From NCBI GenBank assembly GCA_023548195.1, contig JAJHZJ010000808.1:6378389-6442388 (forward strand): a stretch of 64,000 nt of DNA, given 5' to 3'. Positions 46,933-58,379 of this stretch are shown here, one piece after another. The position numbers and the translations under genes are program-made. Position 1 is the first letter of the stretch, and every line of letters starts with the position of its first letter. The notes beneath the pieces were generated by a model. The model was not told the origin of the DNA. It was given only the letters and a program-made list of their open reading frames with translations, and did not search any database. The stretch comes from Bettongia penicillata ogilbyi (taxonomy: Eukaryota; Chordata; Mammalia; Diprotodontia; Potoroidae).

Positions 46933-47182
46933 GTTTAGTTTTTTCAGTTATGTCTGACTCTTCATGACCCCTTTTGGGGTTTTCTTGGCAAAGATACTAA
47001 AGTGGTTTGCCTTTTCCTTCTCCAGCTCGTTTTACAGAAGAGGAAACTAAGGCAAAGAGAGTTAAGTGACTTGCCCAGGGTCACACAACTAATAAGTGTC
47101 TGAGGCCAGATTTGAACTCATGAAGATGATTCTTCCTTAATCCAGATCTGGCACTATCCACTGCACCATCTAGCTGCCCTAT
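46933..47182 (-). mobile_element. Marsupial SINE, long form, antisense, exact target duplication
   Basis: It starts with the reverse of the 'agtcatgactgaa' tail and ends 'atccactgcaccatctagctgccc', the reverse head. A 9-bp duplication AGATCACAA lies at 46924-46932 and 47183-47191. Confidence 0.92.
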
Positions 47183-47559
47183 AGATCACAAATATCCATA
47201 CTTTCTTATCCAGTACAACTCTTATTCACTACTTTCTAGAAGTTCTCTGCAAGAGGTTTCTATATCTCTTGGCAATGTTCTGACACCAATGGAGTGTTCT
47301 GCCTTTCTATAAGCCTTGTTCCACTACGTGAATCAGCCCACCTCCTTTTTCCAGTCATATTTTCTAATGATATCCTTTTCACAATGTATTTTGTGCAATT
47401 TGTTGGTAATAAGTTGTAGCCAACTCCACTACACCCCCATACCCCAATTAGGTGATGGTATTTCAAGATTCACAGCCCTATGCTATCAACATAAGAATAC
47501 ATACAATATAAAGAGAAGCCTTCCTTTCATGGAGAAACTCGGAATAATTAAAAGCACTG

Positions 47560-47995
47560 ACCTATTTTCAAAAGACAATTCAGCCTTCAGTCTTTTTCTT
47601 CCTCCTCCTCTCAAGTCTTTGCTGACTGGTTTTGCATTATTTCACTCATGCACTCTATATTCCCACGAAATATGTCATACTATTGCTGTAAACAACATTT
47701 GGTTTCCCGTCTCTGTACTTTGGCACAGTGGGCTGGAAGACATCTTCCGTGTCTTGGAAACCCTAGCTCCTCTCAAGGCTTAGCTTAATTGTCACTTCCT
47801 ACAAGAGGCCTTTGGTGATTCATCCAGGTTTTAGTACTCCCTATTCCTGAAAGTACTTTATAATACACACACGAACACGCACACACACATTTACTTGTGT
47901 TATCTCCCAGAAAAATATAAGTATGTCTATTATACTTTCTGCATTCTTAATGCCTGGCACCGGTACTTAATAAATGTTTGTGGAATTGAATTAAA
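47560..47995 (+). repeat. L2 LINE 3' end
   Basis: 'agctcctctcaaggcttagcttaattgtcacttcctacaagaggcc' through 'aatgcctggcaccggtacttaataaatgtttgtggaattgaa' is a long L2 3' segment. A CA-rich patch sits at 47866-47890. Confidence 0.7.
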
Positions 47996-48157
47996 TTCGA
48001 TTCCAGGATCCTGTGATCTCTCAGATCACAAACTCTTTATGACCCAATAAAAGTACCAGATGAATTCAAGAGTCAGGTGAACTTGACTCCACCTATATTG
48101 CGCAGTAAGATTCCATCTGTCTTACAGAATAAGAGTATGAGAAGCAGCAAAGACAGA

Positions 48158-48420
48158 AGGGCTTAGCATGTCGTCACACACCTATAATCCCAGTTCCCAG
48201 GGAGGCTGAGGCTGGTGGAGTTCTGAACTGCAGTAGAGCTAAAGCTGATTATGAATCCATACTGTACAATTATAGGCTGCCCAAGGAAGGGAAAATTGGC
48301 CCAGACTGGAAATGGAGCAAGGCAAATCTTATGCACTGATCAGCAATAGAACTGAGTGCATAATTGACCATTGCACTTCTAGCCCCAGCAAGAAAGGGAA
48401 ACTCAGTATTAGAAAAAAAA
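48158..48420 (+). pseudogene. 7SL (SRP) RNA retropseudogene
   Basis: 'cacacacctataatcccagtt', 'gggaggctgaggctgg.ggagttctg', 'ggctgcccaaggaaggg', 'ggcccagactggaaatggagcaa', 'gcactgatcagcaatag' and 'accattgcacttctagccc' follow 7SL RNA from the Alu domain through the S domain to the 3' end. It ends in an A-run (48413-48420). The S-domain text shows that it derives from 7SL itself, not from an Alu-like SINE. It is shorter than the roughly 300-nt parent and diverged, so it is a processed copy. The flanks 'gacagaag' and 'gtcagaaa' may be a decayed target duplication. Confidence 0.85.
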
Positions 48421-48431
48421 GTCAGAAAATT

Positions 48432-48590
48432 TACAGTTTTTTTCTGGGAGTGGAAGGCAATCAGAGTTAAATGATTTGTTCCGAATCACTCAGCTAGTAA
48501 GTGTCACCAAGTGTCTGAGTCCACATTTGAACTCAAGTCCTCCTGACTCCAGGGCCTGTGCTCTATCCACTGTTCCACCCAGCTCTCCCT
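48432..48590 (-). mobile_element. Marsupial SINE, antisense
   Basis: 'gaatcactcagctagtaagtgtc', 'gaactcaagtcctcctgactccagggcctgtgctctatccact' is the reverse of the SINE. It follows directly on the 7SL A-tail. Confidence 0.8.
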
Positions 48591-48810
48591 GAGAAATTAT
48601 ATTTTAGTAGTCATCAGATTCATAACTTGGGTAGCTGGGAAGGGTTCTGAGGACTTAATCTTTAAGTTTCTGGGAGGGACAGTTTGTATCAAAATTACAT
48701 AGGCCATACTCTTCTTATTGGAATAAGGTCAGTTGCATAGGTCAATTCTCTTGTACTGTGGAAACAAAGAACTTAAACTCTAAGGTAAAGTGGAATCCTG
48801 GCATCTCTTT

Positions 48811-49022
48811 TAATGGTGCAGTGGATAGTGCACCCAGCCTGGAGTCAGGAAGACCTGAGTTCAAATCCAGCCTCAGACACTTCCTAGCTATGTCATCCTA
48901 GGCAAGTCACTTTCTGCTGTTTGCCTCAGTTCTTTATCTGTAAAATGACAAACCACTCCAGTATCTCTAACAAGAAAACAAAAAATGGGGCCGCAGAGAG
49001 TCAGCCATGATTGAACAACCCT
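48811..49022 (+). mobile_element. Marsupial SINE, long form
   Basis: 'taatggtgcagtggatagtgcacccagcctggagtcaggaagacc' to 'gcagagagtcagccatgattgaacaacc'. The head is slightly truncated and there is an internal deletion before 'aaaccactccagtatct'. Confidence 0.82.
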
Positions 49023-49759
49023 AATGACAAAGTTGCTAGGTCCTGTTTACAATTGGTGAAGGCACAAGACAGGCCCAGCTCTTTAGGTAAGTACTTAGAT
49101 AATCTGAAAGTAGGCAATGGGGCTCTGGGAGTAGTATATGAATAAATGAGGACTGGAACACAGGCAAAGTTTTCGGCCCCAGGAAAGCTAGTCAGAATAA
49201 GCAGTCATCAGAATAAACAAGTGACCAGAGTTCATGTCGGCTTTGTGTGTCTGCCCATCTTCCTGTTTGACATCCTGCCTCTGTGCCTGATTCTATACCC
49301 ATAACGTTTCTCTAGCCAGTGTCAGCTCCTCTCAGTACTACTTTGCAATTATAGTTGCTGTTCTACAGAGAAGGGATGAGAGAAGAAACATGAATTAATT
49401 TAAAGTACTCTTCGGGTAACTCACAGTTCTATGCAGAACCTGTCATACTAATTCATTATCGGGTATCTCTATACTTTTTATACTATAGGTAATGTGTGTG
49501 GAGAGTACATGAATCCTCAATCTTTGGTGCCTATTATTTACACTAAGCACTTAATACTTTTTCACTCATTCTGACTGGGAATTCCTTCCCAGAGATCTCT
49601 AGATTCCTGGAGCTGACCTGGCAGTAGAATAGGACCTAATTCATACGCATCCTAATTCATCCGTATCCTTAACTGACCTTGGTTCAAGGGGATACTAACT
49701 AGAAACTAGAAAGTACTAAAACTTAAAATGTTTTTGACCACTCCTCACTTTCTATAGGA

Positions 49760-49920
49760 CCATAAACTACTAGATATAGAGCAGGAAAAGACCTTAGAGG
49801 TAGTCATCAGAGGTCATTGAGTCCAACTCCCTCGTTTTATGAGGGCTGAGGTCCAGAAATTTAAGTGACTTACAGATGGCACTAGTTAAGTGTCTGAACC
49901 CAATTTTTCCTGACTGCATA
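49760..49920 (-). repeat. MIR-class fragment, antisense
   Basis: 'agcaggaaaagaccttagagg', 'agtccaactccctcgttttatgagggctgaggtccag' is the reverse of a MIR-type element. Confidence 0.5.
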
Positions 49921-50905
49921 TTCAGCCCTCTCTTTCTTACCTTCCAGTATGTACTGATGTAGGTTGGATTAATATATACAGAATGTACGGTAGGTTTCAA
50001 ACACCCTGAAAAGTGGAAATTATGTGATGTAATCCAAACACAAGTTAAGATTTTCTTCCTTATCCTGTAGTTAACAGAATGAGTTAAAACATAAAAATTG
50101 CTTCTAGGTCTTATGCATGCTTGTATCTGAAATAATGCAGAAAAAAATAGTTTTCTAGGTATGTTTTCAATGAATATTCATTTTCCCACTACCCTTTTTT
50201 AAAATTGTGTACTCTTAGCAATTACTGAACATAGCTTTCATTTTTGAAGCAATACAATGTTTTACTATGGCAATGTACAGAAAGGGTGATGTGATACACA
50301 GAAAAGTCAGTGCTATTTGCCAGAGGTCGCACAAGAACTTAGTATTAGAAATGAGAAAAGAGCCTGAACGTCCTCATTATATTTTGTTGCCTTAGGAGTT
50401 ACCTTAGGAAATCATGGGAATAGTAATGAAGTATTACAAGAGAGAGAGAGAAAGAAGAGTTTTTCTCATTAAAATTTTGGAGAGGGTAGTATTGCACAGA
50501 AGAGTGAAAATAAATATTATTAACAAAAAAAATAATAATTCTAAGTTTTAGGATTTAGAAAACATTCCAGGCCAGTATCCAAGGTTATAAGATGAACCAT
50601 GAAATAAATGTAAGTCATAGCTTTCACTATCTAATAAGGAAATATACCAGTGGTATTCAGGCAACCTTTGTTATGAAAACTGTAGATAGTACTCCACAAT
50701 TCTCTGGGGTATTTAAAAGCTTTATTGCAAAATCATAATCATTTTTTATATCACTGACCTAGAAATATCTCAGAAACAATATCTCCTAAAAGAAGTGATC
50801 ATTAATCCCTCAAGACTTTTCCCAACTTTGCCTGAACCTTGAGAAAATCCATAAGACATAGAATGAATGCTTCTTCCAGGATAATGTTTATTCCCAAAAA
50901 AAAGA

Positions 50906-51017
50906 AAGCAAGAAAAAAAAAGTCAAAATATTAAGAAGTAATTTTATTCGGGGCAGTTAGGAAAGTAAGAAAAAAAAGTCAAAATATTAAAAAGTAATTT
51001 TATTTGGGGCAGTTAGG
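50906..51017 (+). repeat. 56-bp tandem duplication including a SINE head
   Basis: Two copies, about 50906-50961 and 50962-51017, of 'aagaaaaaaaagtcaaaatattaa(g/a)aagtaattttatt(c/t)ggggcagttagg' with three or so differences. The last 12 bp of each copy are the 5' head of the SINE that continues only after copy two. Confidence 0.88.
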
Positions 51018-51244
51018 TGGTACACTGGATAGACCATCTGGCCTGAAGTCAGGAAGACTCATCTCCCTGAGTTCAAATCCAACTTCCAGACACTTAGAAG
51101 TTGTTTAACTCTGGGCAAGCCACTTAACCTTGTTTGCCTGTTACTCATCCATTAAATGAACTGGAGAAAAAAACAGCAAACCACTCCAGTATCTGTCAAG
51201 AAAACCACAAATAGGGTGACAAAAGTCAGAAATGACTGAGCAAC
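51006..51244 (+). mobile_element. Marsupial SINE, long form, exact target duplication
   Basis: 'ggggcagttaggtggtacactggatag' to 'agtcagaaatgactgagcaac', flanked by AATTTTATTT at 50996-51005 and 51245-51254. Confidence 0.92.
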
Positions 51245-51549
51245 AATTTTATTTTATAAAAGCAAAGTTCTATTTGTTTACAGTTAAGTTGGTAAACATT
51301 GAGAATAAGGTGCAAAAGTGAGCTAAGTAGAAGCAAGGACATTAGGGGATACACGTTACATGCCTTCGTAAGGAGATTGACAACTTCTTTTGGTGCTGGT
51401 GATTCAGCTATGCCTACATATCACTAAATGAAGTAGGAACTTATCAGTTATAATGTTAATTTTATAAACAGAGCTAGCAAACTGGATAATTCAATTCTCT
51501 TCTCTCCTGCACTAACCAGTCCAAAGTAATGATTTCTTAAATTTTCACT

Positions 51550-51665
51550 TTTTAATCAATAGGTATTTATTGAACACTTAGTACTTAGCCCCCACTGTAC
51601 TGGGTGTTGGTGTTGGTTTTATAAGACCTAGTTCCTATTCACAAGAATTTTACAATGTAGTTTGG
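51550..51665 (+). repeat. Old repeat start block
   Basis: 'tcaataggtatttattgaacacttagtacttagcccccactgtactgggtgttgg' then 'cctattcacaagaattttacaatgtag', as in the long repeat family. Confidence 0.45.
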
Positions 51666-51746
51666 GATATGGAAAATGAAGCAAAATAAATGAAAGATAG
51701 CATATGAAACAAATGTTCTCTCACTACAAGGCTGCCTATATCATCC

Positions 51747-52132
51747 TGTTGGGGCTTTAGGGATTGGGATGTTTCTTCTTTAACGGTATCAGCTCAAGTC
51801 CCCCTTCTGGAAGTCAATTAAAGTGAATAGCCAAAGTGAAAGGAAAAGAGATTTATTAGTGTTCTAGAGAAGACTGCTGGGGGCAGTTTCATGTTCCTGG
51901 GGTATAGATTTACCTTAGCCTTTTCAGGCTTTCATAGGGGACACAGCCAATGAGTAGCATGCTGCAGCAATGGACCAGTGGGATACAGTTTGTCCCTGTA
52001 GGAATGTTGGTCTGGAAAGTTCCTTGTTTCCTGTTGTGTGCAATATTTTTGAGGTTTTGTGAAGTGCTGTATACATAATTAAGCCTAAGGAAGATGGAAA
52101 TAGTTGAGTCAGGTTTTGCTATTTAGTCAACA
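51747..52132 (-). mobile_element. Probable solo LTR, antisense
   Basis: On the minus strand it begins TGTTGACTAAATAGC and ends AAAGCCCCAACA, so it has short inverted TGTTG/CAACA ends. A poly-A signal AATAAA (plus-strand tttatt at 51852-51857) is followed by 'tctcttttcctttcac', a typical R/U5 layout, about 105 bp before the end. No clear target duplication was found, so the boundaries are tentative. Confidence 0.55.
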
Positions 52133-52494
52133 GTAAAATATAGGTTGGGGAAGAATTCTGTTCTCTTTTGTTATTTAATATTTACCAGAATGGGTGGTAG
52201 TTGCGTTAAAACATTCTTTTCCTTTACTGTATCACCACCAATATTATTGTTAAGTGCCAACAACATAGTCCACAGGATACATGGCATTACGGTAAAGAAC
52301 TCTCTAGGTCCTGAAAGCATTTTCTTCTGCTATCAATTGTTCTCATTTGTTTTAGTAAGAGTTTAATTACACTGTAAATGATTGGCATGTAATTACATTG
52401 TAAAATTTGATCTGTTTCTGAAACACTGCAAAAATAATTGTTAGTTGTACCCATCAAAGTTATAAAACATACATCACTCAACATTTTAAAAATG

Positions 52495-52908
52495 CTTATT
52501 ATGTTCCAAGCAATATGTTAAATTCTAGGAATATAAAGAAAGGCAAAACTGCTCTCCTAGCCCTTAAAAGAAACTCATATTCTAATGGAAGAGATAATAT
52601 GCAGGTACCTATTTACGCATAAATTGTCTAGCGAGTAGTTAGAGGGTAATCTTAAGAGGTAAGATATTACTATCAGCAGGAGGGATTGGGACAGGCCTCT
52701 CTCTAAAAGAGAGTAGGATTTGAACTGAATGAAGTAAAGGAAACTGAGGTAGCCATGGGGAGGGACAACAGAGTCAGTGCAAAGTTGGGTGATCAATCAT
52801 TCGAGTATTTATTGAGCACCTTCTACATGTCAGACACTCTTATTAATCACGAAAGACATAAGTACAAGGAGTGAAACAATCCTTACTAACGAAGAGCTTA
52901 CATTCTAA
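52495..52908 (+). repeat. Two old repeat segments in tandem
   Basis: 'tgcttattatgttccaagcaatatgttaaattc...' (52495-52790) and 'tatttattgagcaccttctacatgtcagacactc...cttacattctaa' (52797-52908) are both start blocks of the mammal-wide family, in sense. The second is cut by the SINE at 52909. Confidence 0.5.
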
Positions 52909-53148
52909 TAAAGCAACTAAGTGGTACAGTAGCTGATCTTGGAATTAGGAAGAGTCCGTTCAAGAGTTCAAATCCAGTCTCAGACACTTCCTAACTGTGG
53001 GACACTAGATAAGTCACTTAAACCTTTTTGCCTCAAATCTTCATCTGTAAAATGAGCTGAAGAAGAAAATGATAAACTACTCAAGTATTTTTGCCAGGAA
53101 AACCACGAAGAATTGAACACAACTGAAATGATTCAAATAACAACAAAA
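52909..53148 (+). mobile_element. Marsupial SINE, long form
   Basis: 'taaagcaactaagtggtacagtag' to 'cacaactgaaatgattcaaataac', with a 7-bp duplication ATTCTAA at 52902-52908 and 53149-53155. Confidence 0.82.
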
Positions 53149-53534
53149 ATTCTAAGAGATACATCAAATACAGGCAAAAATATTTTTGGCATAAGTATAA
53201 AGTAAACAAATATAAGCATAGGATATTCTAAAACAATTGGTGTAGTTTTAAGCAATTAGAGGTTTAAATCTTAAAATTCCATTAAGACTTTTGTGACATC
53301 ACACACCTATAAAACAGTCATATATAAGGTAGTTTTTGAGGGAGGGCACAGAAAAGAGTTAATGTAGAGACTGTGTTTGAGCTACATTCTTAAAAAAGTA
53401 AATAAATGTGAAAACTTACTGTGTTTCTGGTACTATAAAAAGTGCTAAATGTACACAGAAAGGCAAAAGACAGTCTACACTCTCAAGGTTTAACTGCATC
53501 TTAAAGGAGAAAGGACTCTATGAGGCTGAGGCAA

Positions 53535-53900
53535 GGAGGAGATGTGTGTGTGTATATACATATACAGACAGACATGTAATACTGAGTGTTCCACATGCTT
53601 GCAGTGTACTCCCTTCTTCTATACTGAGATAAGTAACACACACAAACACATATGTGTATGTCAGTATATCTGTAGCTATCTATCTATTTATCTATCTGTC
53701 TGTGTTGCTTCTCTCATTCAATCCTCACAAACACTTGTGAAGCAGGTACTGTTATTATCCCTGTTTTACAGATAAGGAGACTGAGGCTAAGAGAGATTAA
53801 ATAACTTATCCAGGATCTAGTAAATGTTTGAGGCAGCATCAGAACTTAGGTTTGCTCCAATCTCATCAACACTCTACTATACTGTACTATTTACCTGCCT
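53535..53900 (-). repeat. Microsatellite patches and MIR, antisense
   Basis: Short TG/TA and CTAT runs lie at 53542-53570 and 53636-53700. Then 'tcctcacaaacacttgtgaagcaggtactgttattatccctgttttacagataaggagactgaggc' is a clear reverse MIR to about 53900. Confidence 0.6.
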
Positions 53901-55435
53901 CTGCCAAATATCATCTGAAATTAAATTATGTATATAAAGTATACAAGTAAAAAATATTACTGCTGTCCCCTTAGTGATGAAATTTAATGCTCTTGTCATT
54001 TTTGCTGTTTAACTCTTTTAACTCTCCCTTCTCTCTTAAAAACAACAACACTTTTTTTTAAAACTCATAACACTTCTGGCTATTGAAAATCCTGATACTT
54101 CAACCAGTCCATCACCCCCTCCCTGTTAGCTTCTAGGAACTTGGCCATTAAATACCCTAAGAGGGTTTTTTCTTGTTAGCCTTCTTAACTGACCATTGAT
54201 GGCATATCTCCCTCACACTTATCCTCAGCTATCCCTAATTAAGTGAACTCCCTTATTAATCTCCAGTAAGATTTCAAATGATCCTTTTTTAAAAATAGTC
54301 TTATTTATATATTATTCATTCTGTAGATAAAAAGTATAAAAATGAAGAAAATACTATGCAGAATTTTCTTCCTACTGACATGCTTTCCTCTTTTAGGAAA
54401 GTTTTAGCAAAGGCAGTTATTTTAAAGTTCCAATCAGAAAGCTACCTTAGAAACAAAGTTACTAAGTCACTCGATTGATTTCCCATTTGTTCTTTTATCA
54501 AGATGGTCATCAATTAGATTTGAATAATTTTGGGGGTTTATCCTTCATTTATAGTTTACAGACTGTAGACTGTTTTTTTCCCACTTGTTAATAGGTCACA
54601 TTTTTCACTTTCTTAATACGGTCAAATTTTCTTTTCTTTTTCAAATATTTGTTTCTGTTAGTACTATATTTTTTCTTCCACGCGTGACATACCAGGGTTG
54701 AATCTTTAGAATTTAAATATGTTGGCTTCGCTTTCATTGCTGAAGAAAATAGTTTGTGAAAGAAATATTAGTAGATCTTTTCCATTTTTTTGTTTGTTGT
54801 TCACTGAGTTTTACCTTTAAAATTAGAAGGACTAGGTACATCAGTTGATGCAATTTTTCTTTAGACACAACTCAAAAGGCTTAGGTATTTCTACTGCACA
54901 TTTAATGTTTTTTCTTTATCTTTGTTAGGAACTTGCTTAGGATTCTAAAGACTTCAAATAGCAAAAAGAATTTAAAAAAATGGTATAAGGATCAAATGCA
55001 TCAAATGGCATATATGCTAAACACTTCATATTTTTGTTATCAATAAGAGGATATATTCTGACATTTATTTCTATTGGGTCATTTATTTGTCCATATTAGA
55101 CTTTTTTCTTTGGAGCATCAACATAATTCATCAAATACATCAAAAATGTTTTTGAATAGTAGATTGTATAAAATGCAAAATTCAAAACACTTTGCATATA
55201 ACTTCCACTATTTTACTAATCTATTTTTTCTTGTTTCTGCATTTTCAAATTTATAGTTTGACTATTTAATAATATAGTTTTACTTGTATCTTTGCTGCTA
55301 AAATATCTGAAAGAATTTCTGATGAAGTCATTTTAGAAGTAATAAGGGGGAGGGGAATAAGCATGTATATAATGCCTAGTAGGTACCATGTACTTGGCAT
55401 TTTACAAGTATTATCTCATTTGAATAAGAAATATC
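53900..55435. other. AT-rich intergenic stretch, nothing convincing
   Basis: No gene or clear full element was seen. A short 'gcatgtatataatgcctagtaggtaccatgtacttggc' block of the old repeat class sits at 55360-55420. Confidence 0.4.
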
Positions 55436-55629
55436 CCATCTGATTCATCCCATGAGAACTTTCACAGTGAATTTGATCATGAAAATGATACAGTTCCAAT
55501 GAGTGAGGCAGAGACAAGCATTCCTCATCTGATTCCATTTGATGACAAGTCCATCAGGGAAGTTCTTTCTAGAGTTGACAATCTAAAAGATAATGAACAA
55601 CATGGTTCTCAAATTATGGTTGGTGGGCT

Positions 55630-56140
55630 GTTTGTTGTCCTTTGTTTTTGAAGAGGACCAAATGACATCACATGATAGAGTGAAATTTCAGTGTGTCCCA
55701 ACTGTGGTTAATGAGACTAATGTGAGCTCGGAATGCTCTACCACAGGTTGGGCACAGATAGACTGTACGAATTTTGGGGGTGGATACTCCAAATTTGCTA
55801 TGTTTACTTTGCGCTGTCTCAATTCTGCTTTGTTCATAGAGCACAGCACCCTTTCTGATGTGGGTGCTGTGCCATGCTGAAGGGTCCTGTGCCAATGTCT
55901 CGCATGTTGCACAGTCAAATCCAAAGTTCTTGAGAGAGACCTTGAGAGTGTCCTTGTATCACTGCTTCTGACTACTGTGTGATTGCCAGCTGCGTGTGAG
56001 TTCTCCATAAAAGAGTCCTTTTGCAAAGCGCATATTTTGCTTTCGGACAACATGACTAGCCCACTGGAGTTGCGCTCTCTGAAGCATAGTTTAAATACTT
56101 GGCAGTTCAGTTTGATCAAGGACTTCAGTGTCTCAGAAGA
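55630..56140 (-). pseudogene. RTE-class LINE 3' fragment inside the piggyBac gene
   Basis: The minus strand reads MIKLNCQVFKLCFRERNS and, in another frame, the C-terminal CPTCGRAFRAHISLINH finger. It ends in 'atttggtcctcttcaaaaac'. It is the same family as 43887-44762. Here both finger Cys and the first His are kept, while a one-base insertion removes the last His. It is truncated 5' and inactive. Confidence 0.8.
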
Positions 56141-57217
56141 AATAAAGAGTCATAATGTCTGAAAAATAAAAAAATGACTTCTTGGCAATGGGCTGCTACT
56201 TCTCAAACAGTACAGGGGCACTTACAACAGCGAAATATTACACTTCAAGCTGGTCCTTCCTCATGTTGCACAATCCATGTTGTGCACAAAAATTCTATTT
56301 CTTCTTTTTGAATTTCTTTTAGTGATCCAATGCTTAGAAATATTCAGAAACTTTTAAATGTTGAAGGCCAATGAGTAACATGCAATGCTAAATGGGTCAT
56401 TAAATTATATGAATTTAAAAAGTTCATTGTTCTTGTTGGCACTTAAGGCATTATTGATGGAAGAAATCTATCCATAAAAGGTATGTGGAATAGGTCCTGG
56501 GGGTGTCTTTTGTTTAATAAATCTATGCCACATAATCAATTCTTGGTTATAATAAAGCACCTTCACTTGGAACTGAAAATTAGTAGGAAGCAAAATCTAT
56601 CTTGGGACAAGTTTTGTCTAGTATCCAAACTATAGAATCCTTTTAATGCTATATATGTAATGTTGATGAGCAATTGCTGCATTGCAAGACACTGTAAATT
56701 TATTCAACATATGTCAAACAAGTTGTATAAATGTGGTTACAGTCTTGGGAAGCAGTAGTCACTGAGAAAAAATATTTGTTCAACAGATTCTCTTACTTAG
56801 TAAAAGGTGATACTGGAAGCAACTATACCTGTGTACCTACTGATGTTATGTTGAAGTTCATGAGAGCACTGTTCAATAGAATGCTACAACGTAACCCATG
56901 GCACTTATTGTCCATCCCTTGACCTTTTCTTGAGACTTGTGAAAACAAAGGTGCTGCAGAATTGGTACTAATTGTCAGAATTGTAGAGATCATCCAGAAA
57001 TAATGAAGAAACATGGCCCACTGTATGAAACACTGGCTGCAAAATTCTCCAGAGAAGCCTACAGTGATATTGACTTTATACTAGTATATGAAAACTGCCT
57101 TTAATTATTATAAAGATACCTTATCTGGATGTTCAGATTCCAAATGAGAACAACTCAGAGGTGAGTTGTTTTTGAAATAGAAGTAATGCAAAATAGGATG
57201 GTTCTTTCCAAATGGCA

Positions 57218-57472
57218 AGGGACAGCTATGTGGTACAGTGGATAGAGTGCCTGGCCTGGGGTCAAGAAGACTGATCTTCCTGAGTTCAAACCTGGCCTCA
57301 GACACATACTATCTGTGTGACCCTGGGCAAGCCACTTAACCTTGTTTGCCTTAGTTCCTCACAGGTAAAATGAATTGGAAAAGGAAATGGCAAACCACTC
57401 CAGTATCTTTGCCAAGAAATTCTCAAATGGGTTCACAAGGAGTCAGACATGACTGAAAAATGACTGAACAAC
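57218..57472 (+). mobile_element. Marsupial SINE, long form, in the piggyBac gene
   Basis: 'agggacagctatgtggtacagtggatag' to 'agtcagacatgactgaaaaatgactgaaca'. A perfect 12-bp duplication TTCCAAATGGCA lies at 57206-57217 and 57473-57484. Confidence 0.93.
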
Positions 57473-58379
57473 TTCCAAATGGCATGGTGTTTCTCAATGA
57501 AAACAACCAGAAAATGACTATGCATGCTTTCTGTAGTTTTTAGTTATGATTCTCATCAACAACTGGGTAACATGTAAAAAAAAAGTTTGTAATTCAAACG
57601 TTAGCTGTTAACGTTAGTTAAGTGCTTAGTGGACATGGTCTAAGTGGCAAATCAAGAGTTAACAGCAACTGTGGTTGGAGACATAGAAGCTTCTTCCAGC
57701 TGAATGCCCCACACTTACGACACTACGAAGTGCTATAACAGGACCATAAATGCATGTTTCATTTGTAAATAACCTATTTGTGATAAACAAATGACCAAAA
57801 AGCGTGCAAAAAATGCAATTCCTTCAAAAGTGATTGCAAGAAAATATATATCATAATATTTTCCCTGTATGTACAAATGCACTTTAAATACAGTTTTTTA
57901 TAAGCAGATATTGTTATTTTACTCAGAAATAAAGCTTTTCATCTTGCTGTCTTCATTTTATCTTATGGACAGAACAATGTTTTATATCAATTAATATAGC
58001 TTGATCCTTCAAGGTAGTCTTAAATATTGATTCCTCTAATGCTACATACTTAGGAAAAGAACTAGACTAATTGGGTCTCATGCTAAGCTTTCTACATGTT
58101 TTTCTCTCCATAACTGTGTCATTTTTTGTTTCTTCTTGCCCACATTACATCACTAGCAAAATACTGCAGTTTATGCTCATCACACACTTGTCCATTTAAC
58201 TCTGAGTCATATATAATTTCATTTCTTTGGAAGTTGTGTTTCTCCATGATTCCCTGCTATATAGCTTCTACTGAAGGGTATTAGTGTCAAGAAATAGCTT
58301 TTATTTTGTTTGTTTCACAAATAACTAGAGGTAATTGAAAGTTCTGCACAATTTCTGAAATGAAATTCAGCCGTCTTTC

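Larger units (their letters stand above)
55440..57840 (+). pseudogene. piggyBac (PGBD)-type transposase pseudogene
   Basis: Joined across frames, the plus strand gives an acidic N-terminal block ending FDDKSIREVLSRVDNLK (55440-55600), then SDPMLRNIQKLLNVEG (56320-56370), GIIDGRN.SIKGMWNRSWG (56450-56500), a piggyBac core including KFIQHMSNK (56697-56725), KKYLFNRFSYLVKGDTGSNY (56766-56825) and DVMLKFMRALFNR (56841-56880), and a cysteine-rich end KCYNRTINACFICK.PICDK (about 57728-57787). That order (N-terminal acidic part, DDE domain, C-terminal Cys-rich domain) is the layout of piggyBac transposases. Stops and frameshifts are frequent. An RTE (about 55630-56140) and a SINE (57218-57472) interrupt it. 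Without them it is about 1.6 kb, close to the usual 1.7 kb frame. Terminal repeats and TTAA sites were not established. Confidence 0.75.

Noticed and set aside
47316..47783. 155-codon plus-strand frame
   Set aside because: Much of it is L2 sequence and the rest is unrelated flank. No domain, and composition is like the intergenic background.
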